29,809 nt of DNA from OPU3-GD-OMZ sp964515235 (GCA_964515235.1 CAZEVO010000024.1:1-29809), one strand, 5' to 3'. Shown: positions 1 through 7,870, numbered from the stretch's first letter. Notes: generated from the letters alone by a model not told the origin. Numbers and translations: made by a program.

Positions 1-48
1 GGCGATGATGTGCATGCCATTAAAGTGGGATTTCAAATGCAAATCTAA
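1..48 (+). CDS. C-terminal fragment of an upstream gene, possibly an outer-membrane beta-barrel protein
   Basis: The window opens inside a reading frame that ends with TAA at 46-48. The 15 visible residues end in AIKVGFQMQI, where hydrophobic and polar residues alternate as in the last strand of an outer-membrane barrel. A strong terminator follows 25 bases later, which supports a gene end here. The second frame is also open until 61, so the frame choice is not certain. An amide/urea porin would suit this position ahead of a urea transporter, but nothing visible proves it. Confidence 0.45.
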   Translation, partial: GDDVHAIKVGFQMQI

Positions 49-73
49 TATGAAGGCATAAGCACTGTAGTTC

Positions 74-109
74 AAAACCCCTGCTAAGGCGCTTGGCAGG
101 GGTTTTTTT
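74..109 (+). terminator. Rho-independent terminator of the upstream gene
   Basis: CCCCTGC at 78-84 pairs with GCAGGGG at 96-102. The stem continues inward through a T-G wobble and AAG/CTT around a GCG loop, and is followed by seven T residues at 103-109. The A-run before the stem means it could also work on the opposite strand. It separates the preceding gene from the urea locus. Confidence 0.92.
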
Positions 110-236
110 ATGTCTGCTGGTTTTAAAATATTGATACGTCTAAGCAACTGGTTAGATTCTGGTCATATCGCTAATTTCCTCAACTAACCTGAGAAAGATT
201 GTGTTCTGAAAGTTGCAATAGTTTGTACTCCCCAAA

Positions 237-253
237 AGCACTTTTTTGGTGCG
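237..253 (+). promoter_or_regulatory. NtrC-type binding site (strong match)
   Basis: AGCACTTTTTTGGTGCG matches the NtrC dyad pattern GCACY-N5-GGTGC at every core position, and it closely resembles the classical enterobacterial glnA enhancer sites. It lies about 300 bases upstream of the sigma-54-like element. Binding is inferred from motif and context only. Confidence 0.62.
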
Positions 254-425
254 CCTAATGGTTTGGTCTTGAGTTAATTTTTGTGTCTAAGACTTATGAT
301 TGACCTGTTGAGTCACTGAGGTCGTTGTTTGATTCGGTAATTAGGTGAATGCGGTTAAAAATAGGCGAGTTTTTCTATTGTATTAGATGAAATCCGGATT
401 TTTAAAAAGTAGGTTTATTTCATCG

Positions 426-442
426 TGCTTCATTTGGGTGCT
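426..442 (+). promoter_or_regulatory. NtrC-type binding site (weaker match)
   Basis: TGCTTCATTTGGGTGCT keeps the TGC...GGTGC half-sites at the correct spacing, but the left half has two mismatches to GCAC. It sits about 107 bases upstream of the -24 GG of the sigma-54-like promoter, which is the usual enhancer distance. Its start is 189 bases from that of the site at 237, close to a whole number of helical turns. Confidence 0.5.
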
Positions 443-533
443 AAGTGTTCTTGAAGCGCACTAATCTAGGGCTTGGTTTCTCTAAGTAATTGCTTTTCTT
501 CAGATTATTTTCAGTATAAGTCGTTGTTTTTCA

Positions 534-547
534 ATGCATTAATGCAT
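534..547. repeat. Perfect 14-base palindrome next to the promoter
   Basis: ATGCATTAATGCAT is self-complementary over all 14 bases and ends one base before the sigma-54-like element at 549. It could be an operator for a dimeric regulator near the promoter. The AT-rich composition makes chance occurrence possible. Confidence 0.4.
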
Positions 548-548
548 G

Positions 549-564
549 TGGCATTGAATATGCT
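549..564 (+). promoter_or_regulatory. Sigma-54 (RpoN) -24/-12 promoter-like element
   Basis: TGGCATTGAATATGCT keeps the invariant GG and GC dinucleotides with correct spacing for TGGCACG-N4-TTGCW, and nine of the twelve defined positions match. Transcription would start near 575, before the urtA ribosome binding site. Two NtrC-like sites upstream support an enhancer-dependent promoter. Confidence 0.6.
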
Positions 565-650
565 TTCCTCCTAGGGTAAGTCAAAGATGGCTTTTATTGG
601 GATGGTCATAATGATTGGCTGTTAATTTTATATTTTAGGGGGAGTTTGAA

Positions 651-1946
651 ATGAAGGTTCTAAAAAAAGCCATACGCACACTCGCGGCAATGGCATTAAC
701 GTCAGGGGTTTTATTAAGTCCCGGAGTCAATGCAGGAGATACGATCAAGGTTGGAGTATTGCACTCATTATCAGGGACCATGGCGATTAGTGAGACCACT
801 TTAAAAGATACAGTGTTGATGTTGATCGAAGAACAAAATGCCAAAGGTGGTTTGTTGGGTAAACAATTGGAAGCGGTGGTTGTGGACCCGGCCTCTAACT
901 GGCCGTTGTTTGCAGAAAAGGCTCGTGAATTATTAACTCAGGATCAGGTTGATGTGATGTTTGGGTGCTGGACTTCGGTTTCACGTAAATCGGTATTACC
1001 GGTTATTGAAGAATTAAACGGTTTGTTGTTTTATCCGGTGCAGTACGAGGGTGAAGAATCGTCTAAAAATGTGTTCTACACCGGTGCCGCGCCAAACCAG
1101 CAAGCGATTCCGGCGGTGGATTATCTAATGAACGATATTGGTGTTAAACGTTGGGTGTTGGCAGGGACGGATTATGTCTATCCACGGACCACCAATAAAA
1201 TTCTAGAAGCCTATTTAAAACTTAAAGGGGTGGCTGATGAAGACATCATGATTAATTACACGCCGTTTGGTCATTCAGATTGGCAAAGTATTGTTGCTGA
1301 TGTGAAAAAGTTTGGTTCGGCAGGTAAGAAAACAGCAGTAGTTTCAACCATTAATGGTGATGCTAATGTGCCTTTTTATAAGGAATTAGGCAATCAGGGG
1401 ATCTCTGCTGACGATATTCCTGTCGTGGCTTTTTCGGTCGGAGAAGAGGAATTGTCAGGCTTAGATACTAAACCGTTGGTGGGTCATTTAGCGGCCTGGA
1501 ATTATTTTATGAGTGTGGATGCGCCTGAAAATGCGGCATTTATTGAAAAATGGCATGCTTTTATTAAAGATACCAAACGGGTCACGAATGATCCGATGGA
1601 AGCGCATTATATTGGTTTTAATATGTGGGTGAAGGCGGTTGAAAAAGCCGGTACTACCGATGTTGATGCTGTTGAGCAGGCGATGTTGGGGATTAAATTT
1701 CCTAACTTAACCGGTGGTATGGCGGTTATGAATAGTAATCATCATTTATCGAAACCAGTTTTGATTGGTGAAATACAAGAAGACGGTCAATTAGAAACCG
1801 TTTGGGAAACCGATGGCTTGGTTTGGGGTGATGCTTGGACGGATTTTCTACCGGGTAGTAAAGATATTGTCGCTAACTGGCGGCCTACCATGCGTTGCGG
1901 TAATTACAACACCAAAACGCATAAATGCTCAGGACAAAATTTCTAA
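651..1946 (+). CDS. urtA: Urea ABC transporter, periplasmic urea-binding protein UrtA
   Basis: This is the high-affinity urea receptor that delivers urea to the UrtBC permease. The 431 residues begin with a signal peptide ending at PGVNA-GD (about residue 29), followed by a type I periplasmic binding fold. The segments GCWTSVSRKSVLPVIEE and LLFYPVQYEGEE are hallmarks of UrtA-type receptors in the branched-chain amino acid/amide family. Two Cys near the C-terminus (CGNYNTKTHKC) could form a disulfide. The ATG has a strong GGGGGAG ribosome binding site six bases upstream. It is the first gene of the urea locus and is followed by a terminator-like hairpin, which would favour more receptor than permease. 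The related amide receptor FmdD is the main alternative, but the downstream urease argues for urea. Confidence 0.95.
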   Translation: MKVLKKAIRTLAAMALTSGVLLSPGVNAGDTIKVGVLHSLSGTMAISETTLKDTVLMLIEEQNAKGGLLGKQLEAVVVDPASNWPLFAEKARELLTQDQVDVMFGCWTSVSRKSVLPVIEELNGLLFYPVQYEGEESSKNVFYTGAAPNQQAIPAVDYLMNDIGVKRWVLAGTDYVYPRTTNKILEAYLKLKGVADEDIMINYTPFGHSDWQSIVADVKKFGSAGKKTAVVSTINGDANVPFYKELGNQGISADDIPVVAFSVGEEELSGLDTKPLVGHLAAWNYFMSVDAPENAAFIEKWHAFIKDTKRVTNDPMEAHYIGFNMWVKAVEKAGTTDVDAVEQAMLGIKFPNLTGGMAVMNSNHHLSKPVLIGEIQEDGQLETVWETDGLVWGDAWTDFLPGSKDIVANWRPTMRCGNYNTKTHKCSGQNF

Positions 1947-1961
1947 AGTTAGTGTGAGTTC

Positions 1962-1994
1962 ACGTGGGCATCGTTCTGATGCCCATGTTTTTTT
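1962..1994 (+). terminator. Terminator or attenuator between urtA and urtB
   Basis: ACGTGGGCATC pairs with GATGCCCATGT around a five-base GTTCT loop, followed by a run of seven T. It looks like an intrinsic terminator, but it lies inside the urea locus with no obvious new promoter before urtB. Partial termination would give more urtA mRNA than downstream mRNA, which is common for binding-protein genes. Confidence 0.8.
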
Positions 1995-2010
1995 AATTTA
2001 TATAAAGATG

Positions 2011-2065
2011 TTATAGCCAGTTGAATATGTTGTGGTAATCAGTTCGAGAAAACAACTGGCTATAA
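2011..2065. repeat. 13-base perfect inverted repeat upstream of urtB
   Basis: TTATAGCCAGTTG at 2011-2023 is exactly complementary to CAACTGGCTATAA at 2053-2065, around a 29-base loop. No T-run follows, so it is not a standard terminator. It ends 27 bases before the urtB ATG. It could be an mRNA stability or processing hairpin, a protein-binding dyad, or a small repeat element. Confidence 0.75.
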
Positions 2066-2092
2066 GATTTTGTCATGAATAAATAGAGTGTT

Positions 2093-3760
2093 ATGAAAAT
2101 AAAATCGATAATAATTTCGATTCTGTTTGCCCTCTGTTCAGCTGCATGGGCGGATGGTCATGATCCAAGCGATAACGCATTAGTCATTAGCTCTAATGGT
2201 CAAGGAGACGTGTTTGAGACCTTGGTCAGCCAATTATCAGTAAAATCGTTAAGTAAAAAGAAAAAGACACTGGAAGCCATTATTAAACTAGAAAATGACC
2301 GGGTTAGACCATTGTTGGAGGCGTTATTGAATGCGCGGTTGTTTTATGGAAAAGTCGCTCCAAATCCAGTCTATATCATAGAACCGGTCGAAAAAGGCAT
2401 GCAGTTGACCGATGCGGTCTCTGGCCAATTACAAGGGGTTGTCGCTAAGAAAACGATTAAAAAAGTCAGGGTAAATAATCGACTGCGCAAGTTGATTAGA
2501 CGTGCCTTGGCTCAAATGGATTTAAAATCAGAAGATGGAAAAGTCCGCCTTCAGGCGGTGAAGACGATGAGTAAAAATATTACTCCGCCCGTCGTGACTT
2601 TATTTCGGGATCTTTCTCAAAATGAAGTTGATGAAGAAGTTCAAGGATTGATGTTAGCGGTTGTGGCAAATGCAGACCTTAACGCAACGAATGGAAAGGT
2701 GCGACTTGCTGCTATTAAGGTGTTAGCTAACACCATGAAAGTCGAGTATGTCAGTGCGTTGAAAGAACTTTTGCTTGTTGATGCACAGGGGCATTTTTTA
2801 GAATCAGATCGTCAGGTTATCAAAGCGGCAAAACAAGCGATAAAAGAAATTGAATCCAGAATTAGTTGGTATGAAAATATTCAGACCTTATTTTTTGGCT
2901 TGAGTTTAGGTTCGGTTTTAGTGTTAGCAGCCATTGGCTTAGCGATTACTTTTGGCGTGATGGGCGTTATTAATATGGCTCATGGTGAGTTAATTATGCT
3001 CGGTGCTTATACTACTTATGTGGTGCAACTGTTAATGCCGGAACACCTGGGTTTATCGCTTTTTGTTGCAATCCCAGCTGCTTTTGTGGTTTCTGGAGTG
3101 TGTGGTATTTTAATCGAACGCGGTGTGATTCGGCATCTGACCGGACGTCCTTTGGAGACCTTATTGGCCACATTTGGAATCAGTCTGGTTTTACAACAGT
3201 TAGTGCGGTCAGTTTTCTCGCCTTTAAATCGTTCAGTTTCAACACCGCAGTGGATGAGTGGTTCTATTGATTTTAACCCGGTGTTAAGCCTGACCTTAAA
3301 CCGACTTTATATTCTGGCCTTTGCCTTACTGGTCTTTTTTGTCTTGCTAATGATTCTGAAAAGAACCCGTCTGGGCCTTGAAGTGCGGGCGGTGTCACAA
3401 AATCGTGCCATGGCAAAATCAATGGGAATTAAAACCGAGCGGGTTGATGCACTGACCTTTGGACTGGGTTCAGGGGTTGCAGGGCTTGCTGGCGTTGCTT
3501 TGAGTCAGTTGACTAATGTCGGTCCTAATTTGGGACAATCTTATATTGTAGATTCGTTTATGGTGGTGGTTTTTGGCGGTGCTGGAAATTTACTGGGGAC
3601 TTTGATCAGTGGTTTTTCACTCGGTGTGGCGACTAAATTTATTGAACCTTATGCCGGAGCGGTATTAGCGAAGATTGTGGTCCTGGTCTTTATCATCATT
3701 TTTATTCAAAAAAGGCCTAGGGGGTTGTTTCCTCAAAAAGGCCGGGCAGCTGAGGGGTAA
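2093..3760 (+). CDS. urtB: Urea ABC transporter permease UrtB, long form with periplasmic N-terminal domain
   Basis: This is one of the two membrane subunits forming the urea channel in the inner membrane. It has a signal-like N-terminus (cut near AWA-DG, residue 20) and a soluble, Lys-rich helical region to about 260. From about 262 follows the LivH-type permease with eight or so membrane segments, including GVINMAHGELIMLGAY and the conserved SxSxxRxxG-like loop near residue 430. The soluble part holds two similar HEAT-like units (about 143-172 and 195-225), each with DGKVRLxA or NGKVRLxA. Long UrtB forms of 520-560 residues are usual in Proteobacteria, so this is no local fusion. The ribosome binding site (AGAGTG) is weak. 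The gene overlaps urtC by one base (TAATG). Confidence 0.93.
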   Translation: MKIKSIIISILFALCSAAWADGHDPSDNALVISSNGQGDVFETLVSQLSVKSLSKKKKTLEAIIKLENDRVRPLLEALLNARLFYGKVAPNPVYIIEPVEKGMQLTDAVSGQLQGVVAKKTIKKVRVNNRLRKLIRRALAQMDLKSEDGKVRLQAVKTMSKNITPPVVTLFRDLSQNEVDEEVQGLMLAVVANADLNATNGKVRLAAIKVLANTMKVEYVSALKELLLVDAQGHFLESDRQVIKAAKQAIKEIESRISWYENIQTLFFGLSLGSVLVLAAIGLAITFGVMGVINMAHGELIMLGAYTTYVVQLLMPEHLGLSLFVAIPAAFVVSGVCGILIERGVIRHLTGRPLETLLATFGISLVLQQLVRSVFSPLNRSVSTPQWMSGSIDFNPVLSLTLNRLYILAFALLVFFVLLMILKRTRLGLEVRAVSQNRAMAKSMGIKTERVDALTFGLGSGVAGLAGVALSQLTNVGPNLGQSYIVDSFMVVVFGGAGNLLGTLISGFSLGVATKFIEPYAGAVLAKIVVLVFIIIFIQKRPRGLFPQKGRAAEG

Positions 3761-4854
3761 TGATGGGGATTTCAAAATTATTACAAGGCGATGCTGGCGG
3801 GCAATGGCTTTTAGGGATTCTTATGGTTTTGGCAGTGGTGGTCCCTGTCTGTAATTTATGGGTTCCTGAAACGTCATTTTTTCATGTCAGTACCTATGCC
3901 GTGACCTTATTAGGAAAATACCTGACCTTTGCATTGTTGGCTTTGGCAGTGGACTTAGTTTGGGGTTATTGCGGTATTCTAACACTGGGGCATGGTGCTT
4001 TTTTTGCTTTGGGCGGTTACGCCATGGGCATGTATTTAATGCGTCAGATTGGTGATAGAGGTGTTTATGGTAATCCCTTGTTGCCGGATTTTATGGTTTT
4101 TTTGAATTGGTCGGAGTTACCATGGTACTGGCATGGTTTTGATCAATTTTGGTTTGCTATGATTATGGTAATGTTGGTGCCGGGGTTGTTAGCTTTTGTT
4201 TTTGGGTGGTTAGCATTTCGCTCACGGGTTACCGGTGTTTACTTATCTATTATAACCCAAGCCATGACTTATGCGTTGTATCTGGCATTTTTCCGCAATG
4301 AGATGGGCTTTGGCGGTAATAATGGCTTGACTGATTTTAAAGATATTCTGGGTTTTAGTTTGCAGTCTGATTTAACGCGGGTTGTTATTTTTATGTTATC
4401 GGTCGGTGCATTAATATTCGGCTACTTACTCTGCCGTTTTATTGTCAATTCTAAATTGGGACGCGTTATTGTGGCGTTGCGGGATGCCGAAAACAGAACA
4501 CGTTTTATTGGCTATCGGGTCGAGTTGTTTAAGTTATGGGTGTTTGTCTTTTCTGCAATTTTAGCAGGGATTGCCGGAGCCTTGTATGTGCCTCAGGTCG
4601 GTATTATTAATCCGGGGGAATTTGCACCTTTAAATTCTATTGAATTAGTGATTTGGGTAGCAGTGGGTGGACGTTTTACCTTGTACGGGGCCGTTTTAGG
4701 GGCAGTATTAGTTAATTTTGGTAAGACCTTTTTTACTGCTGCATTACCGGAAGTCTGGCTGTTTGCCCTAGGCGGGTTATTTGTTTTGGTAACCTTATTT
4801 TTACCCTATGGAATTGTGGGTTTAATGCGGCGTAAAAAAGCGGTGTCGTCATGA
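3760..4854 (+). CDS. urtC: Urea ABC transporter permease UrtC
   Basis: This is the second permease subunit, of LivM type, 364 residues with about nine membrane segments. Family features include VDLVWGYCGILTLGHGAFFA (about 66-85), the cytoplasmic coupling loop VIVALRDAENRTRFIGY, and the late segment FAPLNSIELVIWVAVGGR. The start overlaps the urtB stop by one base. A second ATG directly follows, so the true N-terminus could be one residue shorter. The stop overlaps the urtD start in ATGA, implying translational coupling. Length and composition are normal for UrtC. Confidence 0.95.
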   Translation: MMGISKLLQGDAGGQWLLGILMVLAVVVPVCNLWVPETSFFHVSTYAVTLLGKYLTFALLALAVDLVWGYCGILTLGHGAFFALGGYAMGMYLMRQIGDRGVYGNPLLPDFMVFLNWSELPWYWHGFDQFWFAMIMVMLVPGLLAFVFGWLAFRSRVTGVYLSIITQAMTYALYLAFFRNEMGFGGNNGLTDFKDILGFSLQSDLTRVVIFMLSVGALIFGYLLCRFIVNSKLGRVIVALRDAENRTRFIGYRVELFKLWVFVFSAILAGIAGALYVPQVGIINPGEFAPLNSIELVIWVAVGGRFTLYGAVLGAVLVNFGKTFFTAALPEVWLFALGGLFVLVTLFLPYGIVGLMRRKKAVSS

Positions 4855-5687
4855 GTCTTATTGATAAAACACGGGCCTTTGCCAGTCGGGAAAAAGTTTA
4901 TGATTTTTTGATCCCAGAACCGGTTTATGATGACACTTTAGATACCCGTCATGGACCTATTTTATATCTGGAAGATATTAGTGTCAGCTTTGATGGTTTT
5001 AAGGCACTTAATAATTTAAATCTTTATATTAACGATGGTGAAATGCGTTGTATTATCGGAGCCAACGGTGCGGGTAAAACGACCATGATGGATGTTATCA
5101 CCGGTAAAACCAAGCCAGATACCGGCACCGTTTTCTTTGGTCAACGTATAGATTTATTAAGGATGGATGAACCCGCAATAGCACGCGCTGGGATCGGACG
5201 TAAATTTCAAAAACCAACGGTCTTTGAAACCTTATCTGTTTACGCTAACTTGGAACTGTCATTAAGAACCGATAAGCGGGTTTGGCCAACATTATTTGCC
5301 CAACTCTCAGGACCACAAAAAGAGGCGATTGAAGAAATTTTATTAATGATTGGTTTAATGGCACACAGACAGCGACTGGCTGGGGAGTTATCGCACGGTC
5401 AAAAACAATGGTTGGAAATCGGTATGTTACTAATGCAGCAGCCGAAAGTGTTACTGATTGATGAGCCAGTTGCGGGAATGACGCATCAGGAAATTGAGCG
5501 TACGACGGAATTGTTATTAGCTTTAGAAGGAAAACATTCGATCATTGTTGTTGAACATGATATGGAATTTGTTCGATCCATAGCCAGAACGGTGACCGTT
5601 CTTCATGAAGGTTCGGTACTTGCTGAAGGTGCGATGAGCAAGGTGCAAAATGATGCGCGTGTAATTGAAGTGTATTTAGGAGGCTAG
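4851..5687 (+). CDS. urtD: Urea ABC transporter ATP-binding protein UrtD
   Basis: Cytoplasmic ATPase of LivG type that powers UrtBC together with UrtE. In 278 residues it shows Walker A GANGAGKT (70-77), the ABC signature LSHGQ (180-184), Walker B LLIDEP (201-206) and the H-loop His236. An N-terminal extension of about 35 residues before the ABC core is usual in UrtD. The start shares ATGA with the urtC stop. The end of the gene contains a GGAGG that serves as the ribosome binding site for urtE. Confidence 0.95.
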   Translation: MSLIDKTRAFASREKVYDFLIPEPVYDDTLDTRHGPILYLEDISVSFDGFKALNNLNLYINDGEMRCIIGANGAGKTTMMDVITGKTKPDTGTVFFGQRIDLLRMDEPAIARAGIGRKFQKPTVFETLSVYANLELSLRTDKRVWPTLFAQLSGPQKEAIEEILLMIGLMAHRQRLAGELSHGQKQWLEIGMLLMQQPKVLLIDEPVAGMTHQEIERTTELLLALEGKHSIIVVEHDMEFVRSIARTVTVLHEGSVLAEGAMSKVQNDARVIEVYLGG

Positions 5688-5688
5688 A

Positions 5689-6384
5689 GTGCTTGAGGTT
5701 AAAGGGTTAAATCAATTTTACAGTCAAAGTCATACGTTGTGGGATATAGATTTGAATATTCCCGAAGGGACATGTGCTTGTCTGATGGGCCGAAACGGTG
5801 TCGGAAAAACAACACTGCTGCAATGTCTTATGGGCCTTTTGCCGGTCGCAAGCGGTAGCATTCAGTTTCAGAAGCAGGATTTAACGCATTTGCCGGCAGA
5901 ATCCAGAGCCTCGTTAGGGATTGGTTTTGTTCCACAAGGGCGTGAAATTTTTCCGTTATTGACAGTCGAAGAAAATTTAAAAATTGGACTGACTGCCAGA
6001 GCCGATGGTTTGAAAACAATTCCTGATAATATTTTTGAAATTTTTCCGGTGTTAAAGCAAATGCTACAACGTCGGGGCGGCGATCTGTCGGGTGGTCAAC
6101 AACAGCAGTTAGCGATTGGGCGGGCCTTGGTAATTGAGCCAAAATTATTAATCCTCGACGAGCCGACAGAAGGTATTCAGCCAAATATTGTAAAAGAAAT
6201 TGGATCTATTATTATGCGGCTTAATCAAGAACAAGGCTTAACGGTTTTGTTGGTTGAACAAAAATTACACTTTGCTCGTAGAGTTGCAGACCATTTCAGA
6301 ATTATGGAGAAGGGGCGTGTGGTTGCTCAAGGAAGTATGCCGGATCTTGACGAAGCCACTGTGCAACGTTATTTAACTGTTTAG
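5689..6384 (+). CDS. urtE: Urea ABC transporter ATP-binding protein UrtE
   Basis: Second ATPase of the urea importer, LivF type, 231 residues. Walker A is GRNGVGKT (34-41), the signature is LSGGQ (133-137) and Walker B is LLILDEP (153-159). The switch region reads VEQK instead of containing the usual His, which is typical of LivF/UrtE proteins. The start codon is GTG at 5689, one base after the urtD stop, with GGAGG just upstream inside urtD. It closes the transporter gene set, and hupE follows after 28 bases. Confidence 0.95.
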   Translation: MLEVKGLNQFYSQSHTLWDIDLNIPEGTCACLMGRNGVGKTTLLQCLMGLLPVASGSIQFQKQDLTHLPAESRASLGIGFVPQGREIFPLLTVEENLKIGLTARADGLKTIPDNIFEIFPVLKQMLQRRGGDLSGGQQQQLAIGRALVIEPKLLILDEPTEGIQPNIVKEIGSIIMRLNQEQGLTVLLVEQKLHFARRVADHFRIMEKGRVVAQGSMPDLDEATVQRYLTV

Positions 6385-6412
6385 GAGAATATCTTAATTA
6401 AGGAGACTTATT

Positions 6413-6979
6413 ATGAAAGCAAACTATTACATTGCTGTAATGCTGTTGTTTACCTCATCGCCACTGTTCGCCCATACCGGTGGAATGTTTAACGAAACGT
6501 TGTGGCAAAGTTTAATTCACCCATTAACTGGTATTGACCATTTATTGGTTTTAGTGAGTGTGGGGTTATTGGCTGCTAAAAGAGGCAGTTATGCGATTGT
6601 GTTGTATCCGTTAACTTTTTTAGTGATGATGGTGCTTGGTGCAGGGCTGAATTTTGCAGGAATCCAATTACCTCTTTTAGAAACCATGATTGCGTTATCG
6701 GTTATTTTTATGGGTTATTCGCTCATAACAGTAGACTACTTGTTAAGTCACATTGTTTTTGTCGTGTTGTCATTATTTGGTGTTTTTCACGGTTATGTAC
6801 ATGTATCGGAAATACCTGATGGTATTAATAGCCTGAATTATCTGACTTTATTGTTGCTGAGTAGTTTTGTGATCTCAGTTAGTGCTGCAGTTCTGGGCTT
6901 GTTTTCTGAAATACGGATTTATCAACTGGTCACGTGGGTGAGTCTGGGTAGTGGTTTTTATTTACTAGCAGTGAGTTAA
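6413..6979 (+). CDS. HupE/UreJ-family nickel permease
   Basis: Predicted inner-membrane nickel (possibly cobalt) permease supplying metal for urease. The 188 residues comprise a cleavable signal peptide ending at LFA-HTGG, then about six membrane segments. The diagnostic metal motif HPLTGIDHLLVLVSVGLLA (residues about 42-60) matches HPxxGxDHxxxxxxVGxxA, and another His pair lies at FHGYVH. It has a good AAGGAG site and sits between the urea importer and ureD, eight bases before the latter. That position points to urease rather than hydrogenase, so UreJ is the likely role. Metal specificity is inferred from family and context. Confidence 0.88.
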   Translation: MKANYYIAVMLLFTSSPLFAHTGGMFNETLWQSLIHPLTGIDHLLVLVSVGLLAAKRGSYAIVLYPLTFLVMMVLGAGLNFAGIQLPLLETMIALSVIFMGYSLITVDYLLSHIVFVVLSLFGVFHGYVHVSEIPDGINSLNYLTLLLLSSFVISVSAAVLGLFSEIRIYQLVTWVSLGSGFYLLAVS

Positions 6980-6987
6980 CAACGAGC

Positions 6988-7833
6988 ATGGTTGTGGCTC
7001 TTGAAAAGAACGTCAATAAGCCTGCCGGTTTTGGTCGTTGGCATGGGACATTGTCGTTAGTTTTTGAAAATCGTCAGGGAAAGACTTACTTAACCCACCG
7101 TTCTCATCAAGGACCGTTACTGGTGCAACGGCCTTTTTATCCGGAAGGATCGGTTTGTCATATTTATCTTATTCATCCACCGGGCGGTGTGGTTGGTGGA
7201 GACCAGTTAACGCTAGTCATTGATTGCGGTGTTGATACTGATGTGTTGGTGACAACTCCAGCAGCGGGAAAATTTTACCGTAGTAACGGTCAACTCGCTG
7301 ATCAGCAGGTTGTTTTAAAGGTTGCTGAAGGCGGTGTTCTTGAGTATTTGCCTCAGGAAACGATCTTGTTTGATAGTGCTGTAGTTAAAATGACGACACG
7401 GATAGAACTTGATGAAAACAGTCGATTTTTTGGCTGGGAAATGGTTAGCCTAGGACGCCCAGCCTGTCAGGAGCGATTTAGCGAAGGGCAGGCGGTGGTG
7501 GCGATTGAGGTCTTTAAACAAGACCAGCCGTTATTGATTGACCGTATGGTACTTAATGAGCAAACCATCAATGCGAGTAGTGGTTTAGCAGGGCATGCTT
7601 TAGTAGCAACGCTGGTGCTTTATCCGGCAACGAAAGCACAGTTGGATCAGGTCAGGGACATAATTGATGAATACCGTTTTTCAGGAGTGACGTTACGTAA
7701 TGAGGTATTGGTTGTTCGTCTGTTAGCAGATCAGGCGGAGCCAGTTAAAAGTGTGTTTACTGCTATTTGGAAAGCATTGCGATTTGAATTTAATCAACGG
7801 CAATCTTGCTTGCCGAGGATCTGGTCTACCTGA
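6988..7833 (+). CDS. ureD: Urease accessory protein UreD (UreH)
   Basis: Chaperone that binds apo-urease and, with UreF and UreG, forms the nickel-insertion complex. At 281 residues it is of normal length. The conserved signatures are present: GPLLVQRPFYPEG near residue 46, HPPGGVVGGDQL near 68, the TTPAAGKFYRSNG segment near 93, and YLPQETILFDSA near 120. The Shine-Dalgarno sequence before ATG 6988 is weak, consistent with coupling to hupE eight bases upstream. A 37-base gap separates it from ureA. Confidence 0.94.
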   Translation: MVVALEKNVNKPAGFGRWHGTLSLVFENRQGKTYLTHRSHQGPLLVQRPFYPEGSVCHIYLIHPPGGVVGGDQLTLVIDCGVDTDVLVTTPAAGKFYRSNGQLADQQVVLKVAEGGVLEYLPQETILFDSAVVKMTTRIELDENSRFFGWEMVSLGRPACQERFSEGQAVVAIEVFKQDQPLLIDRMVLNEQTINASSGLAGHALVATLVLYPATKAQLDQVRDIIDEYRFSGVTLRNEVLVVRLLADQAEPVKSVFTAIWKALRFEFNQRQSCLPRIWST

Positions 7834-7870
7834 ATAAGTAATTAATTTTTTGTATGACGGAAGGTGAATT

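Larger units (their letters stand above)
110..650 (+). promoter_or_regulatory. Long 5' control region of the urea locus
   Basis: About 540 bases with no convincing ORF on either strand. It holds two NtrC-type dyads (237-253 and 426-442), a 14-base palindrome (534-547) and a sigma-54 promoter-like element (549-564), each listed separately. The leader from the predicted start near 575 to the urtA ATG is about 75 bases, with a strong GGGGGAG ribosome binding site at 639-645. The length and element order suit enhancer-dependent nitrogen control. Confidence 0.7.

Noticed and set aside
457..473. A third NtrC-like dyad (CGCACTAATCTAGGGCT)
   Set aside because: The left half GCACT fits, but the right half matches only three of five core positions, so it is not reported as a site.
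1813..2016. Open frame overlapping the end of urtA
   Set aside because: It runs through the terminator hairpin, is out of frame with urtA and shows no features of a protein.
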